Shown: positions 17,035-25,878, counted from the stretch's first letter. The stretch: 64,000 nucleotides of DNA from G963664835 sp965220775 (GCA_965220775.1 OZ244845.1:2542001-2606000); one strand, 5' to 3'. A program made the numbers and translations. Notes: a model not told the origin generated them from the sequence alone.

Positions 17035-17400
17035 TCACCAATTGGCCGGTTTGGCTATCGCGCCAACCTCGTCCGTGAGCGTGTCGGGAAGCTGACTCCG
17101 TCTCAGGTGGCCTTTCCAAAGGCGCTTGACGTAAGTCGCAGCGCCGGCTCGGCCAGCGGAGGACGTTTGATGCCCGCCCGGAAGGGTTGCCAATGCTCTC
17201 AAGGAGGCCTGCTGGCGTTGGGGTTGAGCGGGATTGCCGGGACGCGGATCGAGCCGGGCGGTGAAGTAGCATACCCTATGGATGGCGTCCTGAGGGAAGA
17301 TGGTCTCGGCCAACTTCCGCAGGTCGAGCCATCTGAACGGTGTGTCCTTGAGGGCTCGGTAGTAGAGATTGAAGCCGTCGAGGTAGAGGCTGGTGACCAA
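17035..17400 (-). pseudogene. NYN-domain (LabA/DUF88-like) protein with internal deletion
   Basis: The 121-aa frame begins with a clear NYN/PIN-like RNase N-terminus: YLDGFNLYYRALK, then WLDLRKLAETIFP, then VCYFTARLDPRPGNPAQP and ALATLP. It ends with the typical NYN-protein tail LRRSQLPDTLTDE...KPANW. The middle part that carries the later catalytic Asp residues (usually 80 or more residues) is absent, replaced by a Gly/Ala-rich junction at about residues 75-90. I infer an in-frame internal deletion and loss of activity. Confidence 0.75.
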
Positions 17401-17421
17401 TCGCTACCTCAAATAAAGACA

Positions 17422-17444
17422 GAGACCGCCACGAGGACGGTCTC
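17422..17444. other. hairpin GAGACCG/CGGTCTC
   Basis: A perfect 7-bp stem with a 9-nt loop lies 22 nt upstream of the NYN remnant. It may be an operator or transcript end; no T-run follows on either strand. Confidence 0.35.
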
Positions 17445-17698
17445 GACCCTACCGCCTAAGCGACAGGGGTGGTACGAGAACAATACCACGAGCGGCCGCA
17501 CCGGTCAACGAGCCGAACTCCTCGCAAATCGACCACCTCAGGTCACGAAAAACCCAGCTAATCCCCACCGCGTAGCGGTGAGTCTATGGGGAACCGTTGA
17601 TTGACCCGAGCACGGAAACTCCGTGTCCTTGAGAAAGAACAGGATGTGGGTCGGGTACTGAGCACGGCAGGGACGCAAGGCCGGCCCGATACCTCCGG

Positions 17699-18013
17699 CT
17701 ACCCATCCGCCGGCAGGTTCAGCGCCCTCCTTATGTTGGCGACGTACTCGGCGAAGGCCCGCCGGCCGGCCGGCGTCGCCTGCAGCCATGTGCGCGGCTT
17801 GAGATCCTGGAACTCTTTCCTGACGGTCAGATAGCCGGCGTCTTCCAGCTTCCGCACGTGGGTGGTCAGGTTGCCGCCGGTAAGGCCGAGCGTCTTCTGA
17901 ACGAACCCGTAGGACAGCCGGCCCGCCTCCGGCTGTGACACCAGCAAAGTCATTATTCGCAGCCGGGTGGACTGGTGGATCGTCTCGTTTAAGACTATCG
18001 ACTCGTCGGTCAT
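17699..18013 (-). CDS. winged-helix transcriptional regulator, intact copy
   Basis: The true start is the ATG at 18013, giving 104 aa. The protein begins NETIHQSTRLRIMTLLVSQP, has a recognition region LTGGNLTTHVRKLEDAGYLT and a wing with KEFQDLKPRTWLQATPAGR, the layout of the short MarR/ArsR-like regulators that pair with ABC exporters. ATG and the stop of the membrane-protein gene overlap as ATGA, so both are one operon. It probably represses the divergent exporter at the palindrome 18766-18779. A longer open frame extends to 18253 but would overlap the membrane gene. Two damaged copies of it are nearby. Confidence 0.88.
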   Translation of the reverse strand: MTDESIVLNETIHQSTRLRIMTLLVSQPEAGRLSYGFVQKTLGLTGGNLTTHVRKLEDAGYLTVRKEFQDLKPRTWLQATPAGRRAFAEYVANIRRALNLPADG

Positions 18014-18645
18014 GCCACGCCGGACTTGCGTATCCAAGCCGCAGCCATCGCGGCAACTATCAGAGTCGCGATTGCCGACACCGCCGGCGCCGCGTCGATG
18101 TCCAGGTAGCTGGGGATGTAGAACGCCGCCGCGATCCCCACGCCCGCCACGGCTATCACCGGGCGGTGCATTATGCCGAACAGGATGTATCCCAGCGCGA
18201 TAATCCCGATAGTGGCGCGCCCTACGTTGGCGCCGGCAGTGCCCGGGGCCCACATCCCCGCGGCTGCCGGGATGAGGAACGCCGCCGCTGCGACCGCGAG
18301 CCAGAACAGGAATACCCTGATGCCGGCGCTTTGAGCGGCGCCGCCTGCCGCATTTTCACGGCCGGCGCGGTGCCCGATGATCGCGCTCGCCGTCATACCG
18401 GTGGTCACGAGGACGGCCCATAGCGGCGCGTAGATCCAAGGATTGCTCGTCATAAAATCGGGCGCGAGCGTCTGGAGGGCGTACATTGAGAGATAGCCCA
18501 GAGCGGCAATCACGCCCCAAAGGAGCGCTATGGTCGCCGCGCCGGCGACGTACATCGAGCTTCGGGCGCTGTCCATCGTCGTATGAATGGAGCGCCAACT
18601 CTCCTCAGGTGTGAGCGCCCTTTCTTCGTCGTCGGATTCTTGCAT
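18010..18645 (-). CDS. membrane protein co-transcribed with the regulator, 211 aa
   Basis: I chose the ATG at 18645, which has GGAGG 8 nt upstream; an earlier ATG adds nine Arg-rich residues. After a 35-residue acidic N-terminus there are about six membrane helices (YVAGAATIALLWGVIAALGY, IYAPLWAVLVTTGMTASAII, IRVFLFWLAVAAAAFLI, ATIGIIALGYILFGIM, VIAVAGVGIAAAFYI and a last near the end). No named family is recognised. Its stop overlaps the regulator start, and the operon is divergent from an ABC exporter, so it may sense or modulate the same substrate. Confidence 0.8.
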   Translation of the reverse strand: MQESDDEERALTPEESWRSIHTTMDSARSSMYVAGAATIALLWGVIAALGYLSMYALQTLAPDFMTSNPWIYAPLWAVLVTTGMTASAIIGHRAGRENAAGGAAQSAGIRVFLFWLAVAAAAFLIPAAAGMWAPGTAGANVGRATIGIIALGYILFGIMHRPVIAVAGVGIAAAFYIPSYLDIDAAPAVSAIATLIVAAMAAAWIRKSGVA

Positions 18646-18730
18646 TTCCCGCCTCCTGGTCGTGATTCGCATCGCGGCGCCGCCCGGTTACCGGGCGAGC
18701 CCGCCTACTTGACGCTCCTATAACTCTTGC

Positions 18731-18798
18731 TTGACTCTCTTGAACTTGCAGGATACTATTGTTGCACAAACTAGTTTGTTTTACAAACTTAATGCTCT
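18731..18798 (+). promoter_or_regulatory. promoter with overlapping operator for the ABC exporter
   Basis: TTGACT (18731-18736), a 17-bp spacer and TACTAT (18754-18759) make a good sigma-70 promoter. The perfect palindrome ACAAACTAGTTTGT (18766-18779) covers the expected transcription start, and a further ACAAACT half-site lies a few bases downstream, so the AGTTTGT arm can pair with either side. This is the form of a repressor site; the winged-helix protein encoded divergently is the natural candidate. Confidence 0.75.
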
Positions 18799-18816
18799 CG
18801 ATGAAGGAGTACCAGT

Positions 18817-19758
18817 ATGGAACCCTCGGATGCCCTCGCGCTGCAGGTGAGGTCGCTGCGGAAGGTCTATGGCGACGTGGTGGCAGTGGACGACGTGAGC
18901 TTCCAGGTCGAGCGCGGGAGCGTGTTCTGCATGATCGGCCCAAATGGCGCCGGCAAGACCACGACGATCGAGTGCCTCGAAGGGCTCCGCAAGCCGGACG
19001 CCGGCTCGATTCGCGTAGCCGGACTCGACCCCTCTGCCGAGCACGCCAGACTGGTTCGCAAGATCGGCGTGCAGTTGCAGGAAACAGGGATTCCGCCGCG
19101 CATGAAGGCCAGGGAGGCGCTCGGGCTTTTCGCGGCGCTGTACGAAAGATCCATTCCATTGCCAGAGCTCAGCGACGAGTTGGGATTAGAAGAGTGCCTT
19201 TCCAAGCACTACGGCTCCCTCTCCGGCGGCCAGAAGCGGCGAGTCAACATCGCCCTCGCTCTCGTCGGCGATCCGGAAATCGTGTTCCTCGACGAACCCA
19301 CCACCGGCTTGGACCCTGAGTCCCGATTCCAATTCTGGAGCTACCTCCGGCGGCAGAACGCACGTGGTATGACGATCGTCGCGACCACCCACTACATGGA
19401 GGAGGCGCGTGAGTACTGCGACACGGTGCTTCTGATGAACCAAGGCCGCGTCGTAACCTCTGGACCGCCCGACCGCCTCATACAGGAGTCCGGGCTGGCG
19501 GCCCGAGTCGTACTGCCCCGAGCCGGGTTAGGGTCCGTCCGAGCGAAAGATCTGGAAGCGCTGCCGGCGGTAATCCACGTCCGCACAACGCAGTCCGACT
19601 TTTACTTATATGGGGATGGTGACATGGTGGGCGACGTGACCGCCTTTCTACGACGCGAGGGGGTATCCGCCGGCGTAATGCAGACGCGGCCGGCGAATCT
19701 GGACGACATCTACTTTCTAGCCGTCGGAAATGAAAACCCACTAGGAGTACAGGCATGA
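18817..19758 (+). CDS. ABC-2 type exporter, ATP-binding subunit
   Basis: The 313-aa protein has all motor motifs: Walker A GPNGAGKTT (about residues 44-52), Q-loop VQLQETG, signature LSGGQKRR, Walker B IVFLDEPTTGLD and the H-loop THYMEEA. The C-terminal 90 residues form the extra domain of drug/antibiotic-type exporters. GAAGGAG precedes the ATG. It overlaps the permease start by 4 nt, and the two make a homodimeric-type exporter of drugs or lipids. Expression is probably controlled by the palindrome in the upstream promoter. Confidence 0.93.
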   Translation: MEPSDALALQVRSLRKVYGDVVAVDDVSFQVERGSVFCMIGPNGAGKTTTIECLEGLRKPDAGSIRVAGLDPSAEHARLVRKIGVQLQETGIPPRMKAREALGLFAALYERSIPLPELSDELGLEECLSKHYGSLSGGQKRRVNIALALVGDPEIVFLDEPTTGLDPESRFQFWSYLRRQNARGMTIVATTHYMEEAREYCDTVLLMNQGRVVTSGPPDRLIQESGLAARVVLPRAGLGSVRAKDLEALPAVIHVRTTQSDFYLYGDGDMVGDVTAFLRREGVSAGVMQTRPANLDDIYFLAVGNENPLGVQA

Positions 19759-20543
19759 ACACGACCGCCTTTCGCAGGCTGATCTATACAGAGTTGCTGC
19801 TGGCGGTGCGGGAACCAGCGGCTATGTTTATGTCCATCATACTTCCGCTGGCAATCTTCCTCGCCCTCGGATTCTCGATCGGCGATATCGAGATTCCGGT
19901 CGACCGCGAAGGTGGCGGAGTGGACATGTTCCACGTCCGGGACGTGCTGCTCGCCGGCAACATCGCCTGGGTCACGGCCATATTCGGGATGGTGGCATTG
20001 CCCCAAACGCTGGTGGAGTTTCGCCAACACGGTGTGTTCAGGCGTTACCGCGCCACGCCAATGCCCTCTTACATGCTGATAATCGCGCCGTTGGCGATCG
20101 GCGCGTTGGTCGTCCTGGCGTCCCTGGCTCTGATGCTCGTTGTAGGATGGCTGGTATTCGAAGTACGCTTTGGCGGCGACGTGGCGCTGGTCGCGCTCGC
20201 GATTCTGGTGTCGTACCTGGCGTTCACCGCTTTGGGGACGGCCCTCACCGCCCGAATCCGCAACGTACGGACCGCGTTGGGACTGGGTCTAGCGTTGTTC
20301 TTTCCAATGTATGTGCTGAGCGGCTCGTTCGGCCCCCGGGAGTCCTTTCCGGCGGTGCTCCGGGCAGTCGGCGACTGGCTGCCGCTGACCCACGCCTACG
20401 ACCTGCTCACGTTCCTCTGGCTGGGCGGGACCTGGGACGTGGAAACGACTATCGGCATGCCGATCTGGGTCTCGTTCGCCTACCTGGCGGCGATAGCGGC
20501 GGTGTGCGTAGCCGCCGGCGCGCGGCTGTTCCGCTGGGAGTGA
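19755..20543 (+). CDS. ABC-2 type exporter, permease subunit
   Basis: The 262-aa permease has six membrane helices. It has the cytoplasmic coupling stretch QTLVEFRQHGVFRRYRATPM typical of ABC-2 permeases, followed by helix pairs and the characteristic MYVLSGSFGPRESFPAVLRA motif before the last long loop (DWLPLTHAYDLLTFLWLGG). ATG overlaps the ATPase stop. Its last 61 codons are duplicated at 25557-25747. The substrate is not deducible. Confidence 0.92.
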   Translation: MNTTAFRRLIYTELLLAVREPAAMFMSIILPLAIFLALGFSIGDIEIPVDREGGGVDMFHVRDVLLAGNIAWVTAIFGMVALPQTLVEFRQHGVFRRYRATPMPSYMLIIAPLAIGALVVLASLALMLVVGWLVFEVRFGGDVALVALAILVSYLAFTALGTALTARIRNVRTALGLGLALFFPMYVLSGSFGPRESFPAVLRAVGDWLPLTHAYDLLTFLWLGGTWDVETTIGMPIWVSFAYLAAIAAVCVAAGARLFRWE

Positions 20544-20880
20544 GGAGCCGGCTGGTTGGGTAAGGGACCACGCCCAGCGGGTGGCAAGAATCCATCTCCA
20601 CGCGAAGCTGCTTCAGCGCTTCGCCGCGCAACGCATCCTCAGAGGTTTCTAGGTACACTGCGTGTTCTCGAAACAGGTCCCATTTATCAGGACAGAGCCG
20701 CACCGAGGTGACCTTTTGGCCAGCGATGCCTTAACGCGGTTTACTTCCGCCGGCGACACATCGCGCGAGGTGAGCGCATCGCCGGCGTACGTCTGCTCCA
20801 GGCCAGTTCGCCATCGCTTTGCCGCCCAAGTTCAACACTACGTTTGAATGATGATGCGTAACAAGGTAGGCCCCACAACT
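20544..20880. other. intergenic region with a frameshifted minus-strand remnant
   Basis: The minus strand encodes YAGDALTSRDVSPAEVNRVK in one frame and, after a shift near 20716, CPDKWDLFREHAVYLETSED and KQLRVEMDSCHPL in another. Composition looks coding, so this is likely a decayed gene I cannot name; an 84-aa open frame (20449-20703) remains but overlaps the permease gene. No other feature is seen. Confidence 0.4.
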
Positions 20881-23403
20881 CTACTGGCAGTACTGCAAAC
20901 CGGTCTCGTCCAAGTCGTTCTTGGAAACGTCTCGCAACTCAACGGGAATGCAGCCGGATAGCTGGTTGCCGGCGAGCTTTAGGTCGCCAAGGTTTGCCAG
21001 GCCACCCAACACGGTTGGTATATTGCCCGTGAAGCCGTTGTTATCGAGCCAGAGCAGCGTCACGCCTGACAAGTTGCCGAGCCACGAGGGCATCTCACCT
21101 GTGAATCCGTTGCTTGACAGGATCAGAAAGTCCAGTCCCGTAAGATCCCCAAGTTCTGGCGGCAACTCTCCTACGAGGCGATTGTAGCCCAAGTCCAGCA
21201 CCGTCAGCCCGGTTAATTGGCCCAATACAGACGGAATTTCTCCAGTCAAGTCGTTTGCGTGCAGCGCCAACTCGGTGAGCCTGGAGAGATCGCCCAATGC
21301 GGACGGAATTGTCCCGGTTAGATTGTTGAAGTCGAGATCCAGCCTGGTCAAATTCGTAAGGTTGCCTAATTCGGCAGGGATAGGCCCAGTCAATTCATTA
21401 CCGTCCAGATCCAGCTCTGTCAGGCGGGTCAAATTCCCCAGTTGGGGCGGAATCTCACCGATCAACTCATTGTTGTCGAGGTCCAGCCGCCTCAGATTAA
21501 CGAGATTACCAAGCTCCGACGGAATTTCGCCGCTGAGGTCATTCCAGTCGAGCTCCAACTCGCTTAATTCGGACAGATTCCCCAGCGCGGGCGGGATCTC
21601 TCCTCCCGCCAGGTCGTTCAGGACGAGGGTCGTGACGCGCCGCGGCGAACCCCCGACGCCGATGCCGGTCCAACTTGTGATTGGCGTGTTAGGCGACCAA
21701 TTCAGCGTCCCTGAGTGGTCGACGGTATCACGGGCCGACAGCAAAACCTCGCAGTCGGACACGAGCCCTGGGTTGTTGGGGGCATCGGCGACCGCAGTTC
21801 CTGTAGCGCATGTGACGCTCGATGTGCAGAACACAAGATTGAGTTCGTCGACGTCGGTCCTGTCCTTGTCGCGGTCGGCCTTCACGAGAGCGCGGAATAC
21901 GTCGGGCACGCAACCGGTCAATTGGTTACCATCAAGGTAGAGCGCCTGCAACCGGGACAGGCTGCCCATCTCAGCGGGAATCTCTCCAGTCAAATTGTTG
22001 TTTCTGAGGTCAAGAGCCTTCAACTTGGAAACGTTACCCAGTTCAGCGGGAATCTCCCCGGCCAGGCTGTTGTCACTGAGATTCAGCGTCTCCAAATTGG
22101 AAAGGCGACCCAGTGCGGCTGGAATCTCACCGCTAAAGTTGTTGTTGCCGAGGTAAAGAGAGTTCAGCTGGGCAAGATTCGCGAGTTCGGCCGGAATGTC
22201 GCCGCCCAAGTTATTGGATGAAAGGAACAGGCTCTTCAAATTAGAGAGTTGGCCCAACTCCCGCGGTATATCGCCACCCAGGTCGTTGTGGTTGAGCCGC
22301 AACGACTGTAGTTTCGCAAGGTCGCCCAACTGCGGAGGAATCTCTCCGCTCAAATTCCTATTACCGGCAAGATTAAGGGTTTCCAAATTCGTAAGGCCAC
22401 CCAACTGCGGCGGAATCTCTCCACTCAACATGTGCCACCCGAGATTCAGCACACGCAGTTTTGTCAGGCTCCACAATTCTGGCGGGATCTCACCGGTCAG
22501 GGCCTGATTCCGATCGGATTGCCCAGTCTGGTCCGTTAAGTTCAGTACTTCTAGGTTGGAAAGGCTGCCAAGTTCGGGTGGGATTTGCCCAGTGATGGCA
22601 TTGTTCTCACTGAGGTCGAGCACTATCAGATTCGAAATGGTACCCAACTCGGTAGGAATCTTGCCACGCAACTCGTTATCGCCGAGCTGCAGGTGAGTCA
22701 CACAGCCATCAACGTCTGTGGTTACGCCATGCCATTTGGCGATTGATTCTTCCGTTCCCCAGTTCCTGTTCTGTCGCCAATTCGCTCCGTCCATGGCGTT
22801 GTAAAGCGCGACCAGCGCTTCCCTGTCTCTTTCCACGCATTCAGACGTGACCGTCGGTGTCGAGGTTGCCGCGGTTGTCGCTGTTGCTGTGGGTTCGGTT
22901 GTTGCGGTTGCAGCCGGCTCGATTGTCGCTGTTGCTGTGGGTTCGGTTGTTGCGGTTGCAGCCGGCTCGATTGTTGCGGTTGCAGCCGGCGCGGTCGTTG
23001 CGGTTGCAGCCGGCTCGGTTGTCGCTGTTGCCGCGGGTTCGGTTGTTGCGGTTGCAGCGGGCGCCGAGGTCGTAGTCAGCTCGGTGGCGAGCGTAGCCGC
23101 GACCCTTGCCTGCACCGTAGACTCGACGTTTGGCGTAGGAGTCGTGGTCGGCTCGGTGGTGAGCCTGGCTTCGACCATCGCTTGCACCGTCGACTCGACA
23201 TCTTGCGTAGGCGTGGTAGTGGGCTCGGTGGTGAGCCTGGCCTCGACCATCGCCTGCACTGTAGACTCAACGTCTTGCGCAGGCGTCGCCGCATCCTCCG
23301 TTGGCTCAGTAATGTCCACCTCGCAGGCGGATAGAACGGCGGCAATGAGCAACACCCCTATCAGGACGCTGGGCCAACGCATGACACGAACGTGAACTTG
23401 CAC
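20881..23403 (-). CDS. leucine-rich-repeat lipoprotein with Thr-rich stalk
   Basis: The 840-aa secreted protein starts at GTG with AAGGAGG 8 nt upstream. A signal peptide ends in the lipobox LSAC (lipid-anchored Cys27). Residues about 35-110 hold three copies of a unit like DVESTVQAMVEARLTTEP. They are followed by a Thr/Ala/Pro stalk of TEPAATAT-type repeats (about 110-190), likely a flexible or glycosylated spacer. A Cys-flanked cap (ECVERDREALVALYNAMDG) leads to two blocks of plant-type 24-residue LRRs (consensus L.GEIP.ELG.L.NL..L.L), separated by a Cys-containing linker near 520-560 and ended by a Cys cap. It is probably a surface adhesion or binding protein. It is divergent from the sensor kinase gene. 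Confidence 0.92.
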   Translation of the reverse strand: MQVHVRVMRWPSVLIGVLLIAAVLSACEVDITEPTEDAATPAQDVESTVQAMVEARLTTEPTTTPTQDVESTVQAMVEARLTTEPTTTPTPNVESTVQARVAATLATELTTTSAPAATATTEPAATATTEPAATATTAPAATATIEPAATATTEPTATATIEPAATATTEPTATATTAATSTPTVTSECVERDREALVALYNAMDGANWRQNRNWGTEESIAKWHGVTTDVDGCVTHLQLGDNELRGKIPTELGTISNLIVLDLSENNAITGQIPPELGSLSNLEVLNLTDQTGQSDRNQALTGEIPPELWSLTKLRVLNLGWHMLSGEIPPQLGGLTNLETLNLAGNRNLSGEIPPQLGDLAKLQSLRLNHNDLGGDIPRELGQLSNLKSLFLSSNNLGGDIPAELANLAQLNSLYLGNNNFSGEIPAALGRLSNLETLNLSDNSLAGEIPAELGNVSKLKALDLRNNNLTGEIPAEMGSLSRLQALYLDGNQLTGCVPDVFRALVKADRDKDRTDVDELNLVFCTSSVTCATGTAVADAPNNPGLVSDCEVLLSARDTVDHSGTLNWSPNTPITSWTGIGVGGSPRRVTTLVLNDLAGGEIPPALGNLSELSELELDWNDLSGEIPSELGNLVNLRRLDLDNNELIGEIPPQLGNLTRLTELDLDGNELTGPIPAELGNLTNLTRLDLDFNNLTGTIPSALGDLSRLTELALHANDLTGEIPSVLGQLTGLTVLDLGYNRLVGELPPELGDLTGLDFLILSSNGFTGEMPSWLGNLSGVTLLWLDNNGFTGNIPTVLGGLANLGDLKLAGNQLSGCIPVELRDVSKNDLDETGLQYCQ

Positions 23404-23642
23404 CTGAGTCCTCCTTCGTCAACGCAACAAAATTCTGATCGATCCGATCTTTGTAGTTCAACGTTGACTTCATTAGCACCGGGAACGCCCTGTAATGTTT
23501 GCACTGGTAACTTTTTCGTTTCTCGGAAGGCGCCGTAAGGTTTGTTCGTACCTATTTGAGGTGGTACATTTGCACCTGTCGTGTGTGGTATGAGCGAACC
23601 TCACCACCGCAACCGATCGGCACGAAATCTTGGAGGCGAGGC

Positions 23643-24881
23643 TTGGATCTGGGCAACAGGCCACTTGGTCCCCTTAGAGCGTCAGGAGGCGCGGTTGACT
23701 GGACGGATCAGGACGACCTGCGCTTTAACCTGAGTATTTCGGTTTGGGTGCGATGGTTCGTCTTGATTGCCTGGTTAGCTCAACTGCACTATCGAGTAAA
23801 CTTTGACCACCCTGCCTATCTTGCCCATACGCTGTTCGCGGTCTACCTGTTGGCACTGAACGGCTACACCCACTACCGCATCAAGACCAAACGTATCTTG
23901 ACGTTGCGTTGGGCGTTCGTGCTCAGCGCGATGGATCTGCTGATGGTGACAGCGGGCCTGGCGATTGCCGGCGGGTTCGCGAACACCTTCTTCGTGCTGT
24001 ACTACCCAGCGTTGGCCATGTTTGCCGTGGTGTTTACGTCCTTCAGTGTCAGTTTCTTGGGGGTCACGGCGGTAGCAGCCGCGTATACCGCGATTAGCCT
24101 GGCGATTGAGCCAGGTGTCGATTTCGAGATCAAAGAGGAGAAGGTCCTGTTCACACGAATCGTCGTCATGTACGCAGTAGTGGCGGCGGTCAATCTGGTG
24201 TCCAGGTTTGAGCGGCAAAAAAGGAAAGAGGCCGTGGAACGGGAGCGGGACCTGCAGCGGGCGCGAATAGAGCAATCTCAAACCATCCACGATACTCTGG
24301 CCCAGTCCGCGTACATGATCGACCTGGGGTTGGAGACCGCAATCGAGCTTGTGGAGGACCACGAGCACGACAACCGCAATGAGCTTCTCACCAAGCTCTG
24401 CGCCACACATGCGCTGTCGAAGTCTACGATGTGGGAGCTGAGGCACCCCATCGGTATCGGTCCCATATTCGAGGGAGGAACGTTGAGCCGCGTGCTGAAG
24501 TCGCACGCCGCGACGTTCGCTGCGATCACGTCGATCCCCACAGACGTGGTCCAGTCCGGCCAAGAGCCACAACTCTCTACCACTACGCGTCGCTTGCTTT
24601 TCACGATTGCTCATAACACTATGGCGAACACGCTTCGCCATTCCAACGCCACAAAGGTCACCGTCTCGCTGAGATTCGAAGAGAATGGGCTCCGCATGTC
24701 CATATCCGACGACGGGGTCGGCCTCCCTCCTGACTTCCGGGACCGCGGCCAGGGTTTCAAGAACATGACGGGTGACGCCCAGCGCATGGGAGGCACAGTC
24801 ACGGCGAAACCGGGTGAATTCGGACGCGGCACTACCGTAACTTGCACGGTCCCGTTTTCGGCGGACCAAGGGGGCCTTTGA
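23643..24881 (+). CDS. NarL-type sensor histidine kinase, membrane-bound
   Basis: I chose the TTG at 23643 (GGAGGCGAG just upstream); an upstream ATG at 23556 adds an unlikely Cys/Trp-rich leader. The 412-aa protein has about five or six N-terminal membrane helices (residues 30-195), a short coiled coil, the HisKA_3 dimerisation box with the phosphorylated His in QTIHDTLAQSAYMID, and a HATPase domain with NTMANTLRHSN, DDGVGLPPDF and GRGTTV. It lacks an extracellular sensor domain, so the signal is probably sensed in the membrane. The gene for its response regulator starts one base after its stop. Confidence 0.9.
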   Translation: MDLGNRPLGPLRASGGAVDWTDQDDLRFNLSISVWVRWFVLIAWLAQLHYRVNFDHPAYLAHTLFAVYLLALNGYTHYRIKTKRILTLRWAFVLSAMDLLMVTAGLAIAGGFANTFFVLYYPALAMFAVVFTSFSVSFLGVTAVAAAYTAISLAIEPGVDFEIKEEKVLFTRIVVMYAVVAAVNLVSRFERQKRKEAVERERDLQRARIEQSQTIHDTLAQSAYMIDLGLETAIELVEDHEHDNRNELLTKLCATHALSKSTMWELRHPIGIGPIFEGGTLSRVLKSHAATFAAITSIPTDVVQSGQEPQLSTTTRRLLFTIAHNTMANTLRHSNATKVTVSLRFEENGLRMSISDDGVGLPPDFRDRGQGFKNMTGDAQRMGGTVTAKPGEFGRGTTVTCTVPFSADQGGL

Positions 24882-24882
24882 C

Positions 24883-25554
24883 TTGTCGCCTACACCACGA
24901 ATCAGGGTATTGCTGGTGGATGACCACGAAATAATGCGGGACGGCCTGCATGAACTGCTAGATAGACAAGGCGTATTCGACGTGGTTGGCCAGGCCTCAG
25001 ATGGCGAGGCCGCGGTTAGAGTTGCTCTGAGTGTCAAGCCGGACGTGATCATTATGGATGTGATAATGCCTAACAAGAACGGTATAGACGCCTGCCGGGA
25101 GATTACTGAGGCACTTCCGGATACGAGAGTGTTGATCCTCACAGCCGCACCTGAAGAGGATGCAGTGGTTGAGGCCATCGCCGCGGGCGCGATCGGATAC
25201 GTCCAGAAGTACTCCGGCAAAAAGGTCTTGTTGCGTACGCTCCGTGAGGTGGCGGCCGGTGAGTTCCGAATACCGCGCGACTCAATTAGACGCGTGATCT
25301 CCGGAATCCGTGAGACACCGCGGCGAAAGATCCACGAATCCAGCAGGCTGACCCCGCGGGAGAGGGAGATACTTGGCCTATTCGCTCAAGGCAATTCCTA
25401 TGCGGGGATCGCAAAAGTGAGGGGAAATCAGCCGGTCACTATCCGCAACGCTATCTACGCTATTCAGGACAAGCTGGGGATCGGGACGAAGCAGGAGCTT
25501 GTGGTATGGGCTGTGCTAAGCGGTCTGCTGGATGAACGCGGGATCGGCATGTGA
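24883..25554 (+). CDS. NarL/LuxR-type response regulator
   Basis: A TTG start gives 223 aa. The receiver domain has the acidic pair in VLLVDDHEIMRDG, the phosphorylated Asp in IIMDVIMPNKNG, and Thr and Lys at the later conserved sites (LILTAAPEED, YVQKYSG). The LuxR-type helix-turn-helix is in LTPREREILGLFAQGNSY and following residues, but the recognition helix (GNQPVTIRNAIYAIQDKLGI) departs from the usual TVK.H...I..KL pattern. It forms a two-component pair with the kinase; targets may include the divergent LRR gene. Confidence 0.92.
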   Translation: MSPTPRIRVLLVDDHEIMRDGLHELLDRQGVFDVVGQASDGEAAVRVALSVKPDVIIMDVIMPNKNGIDACREITEALPDTRVLILTAAPEEDAVVEAIAAGAIGYVQKYSGKKVLLRTLREVAAGEFRIPRDSIRRVISGIRETPRRKIHESSRLTPREREILGLFAQGNSYAGIAKVRGNQPVTIRNAIYAIQDKLGIGTKQELVVWAVLSGLLDERGIGM

Positions 25555-25556
25555 CG

Positions 25557-25747
25557 CCGCGCTTCGCGCGGTGGGCGATTGGTTGCCGCTGACCCACGCC
25601 TACGACCTGCTCACGTTCCTCTGGCTGGGCGGGACCTGGGACGTGGAAACGACTATCGGCATCCCGATCTGGGTCTCGTTCGCCTACCTGGCAGCGATAG
25701 CGGCGCTCTGCGTAGCCGCCGGCGCGCGACTGTTCCGCTGGGAGTAG
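25557..25747 (+). pseudogene. duplicated 3' end of the ABC exporter permease
   Basis: The 183 nt from about 25565 repeat the last 61 codons of the permease at 20361-20543, with about a dozen mismatches by eye, and end in the same LFRWE and a stop (TAG instead of TGA). The copy starts immediately after the stop of the response regulator. A GC hairpin, CCGCGC/GCGCGG, lies at the junction (25557-25571). No start or promoter is present, so it is a fragment. Confidence 0.9.
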
Positions 25748-25816
25748 GCCGCCAGTCTCGAGCGATATTGGAACTCCGAGAACCGAGCTGGATAACGAGC
25801 GACGCAATCCGGCGTG

Positions 25817-25846
25817 TTGACCCATATTGGTCGGGGAAAATATAAT
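25817..25846 (+). promoter_or_regulatory. promoter of tRNA-Lys(CTT)
   Basis: TTGACC, an 18-bp spacer and TATAAT, 32 bp before the tRNA. The -10 region and the sequence up to the tRNA are shared with the copy at 9409-9446 and, in weaker form (TCGACC, TGTTAA), with 40191-40253. Confidence 0.8.
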
Positions 25847-25878
25847 TACGCCGGCGCGGCATTCGCGAGATCAGACGC

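Noticed and set aside
22840..23330. Low-complexity repeats on the plus strand of the LRR gene, with a long plus-strand open frame
   Set aside because: The minus strand encodes a signal peptide, lipobox and LRRs with a good ribosome-binding site; the plus-strand frame (Val/Ala repeats) is its shadow.
23775..25220. A 481-aa minus-strand frame opposite the kinase/regulator pair
   Set aside because: No motif and no start signal; the plus strand encodes complete kinase and receiver domains.
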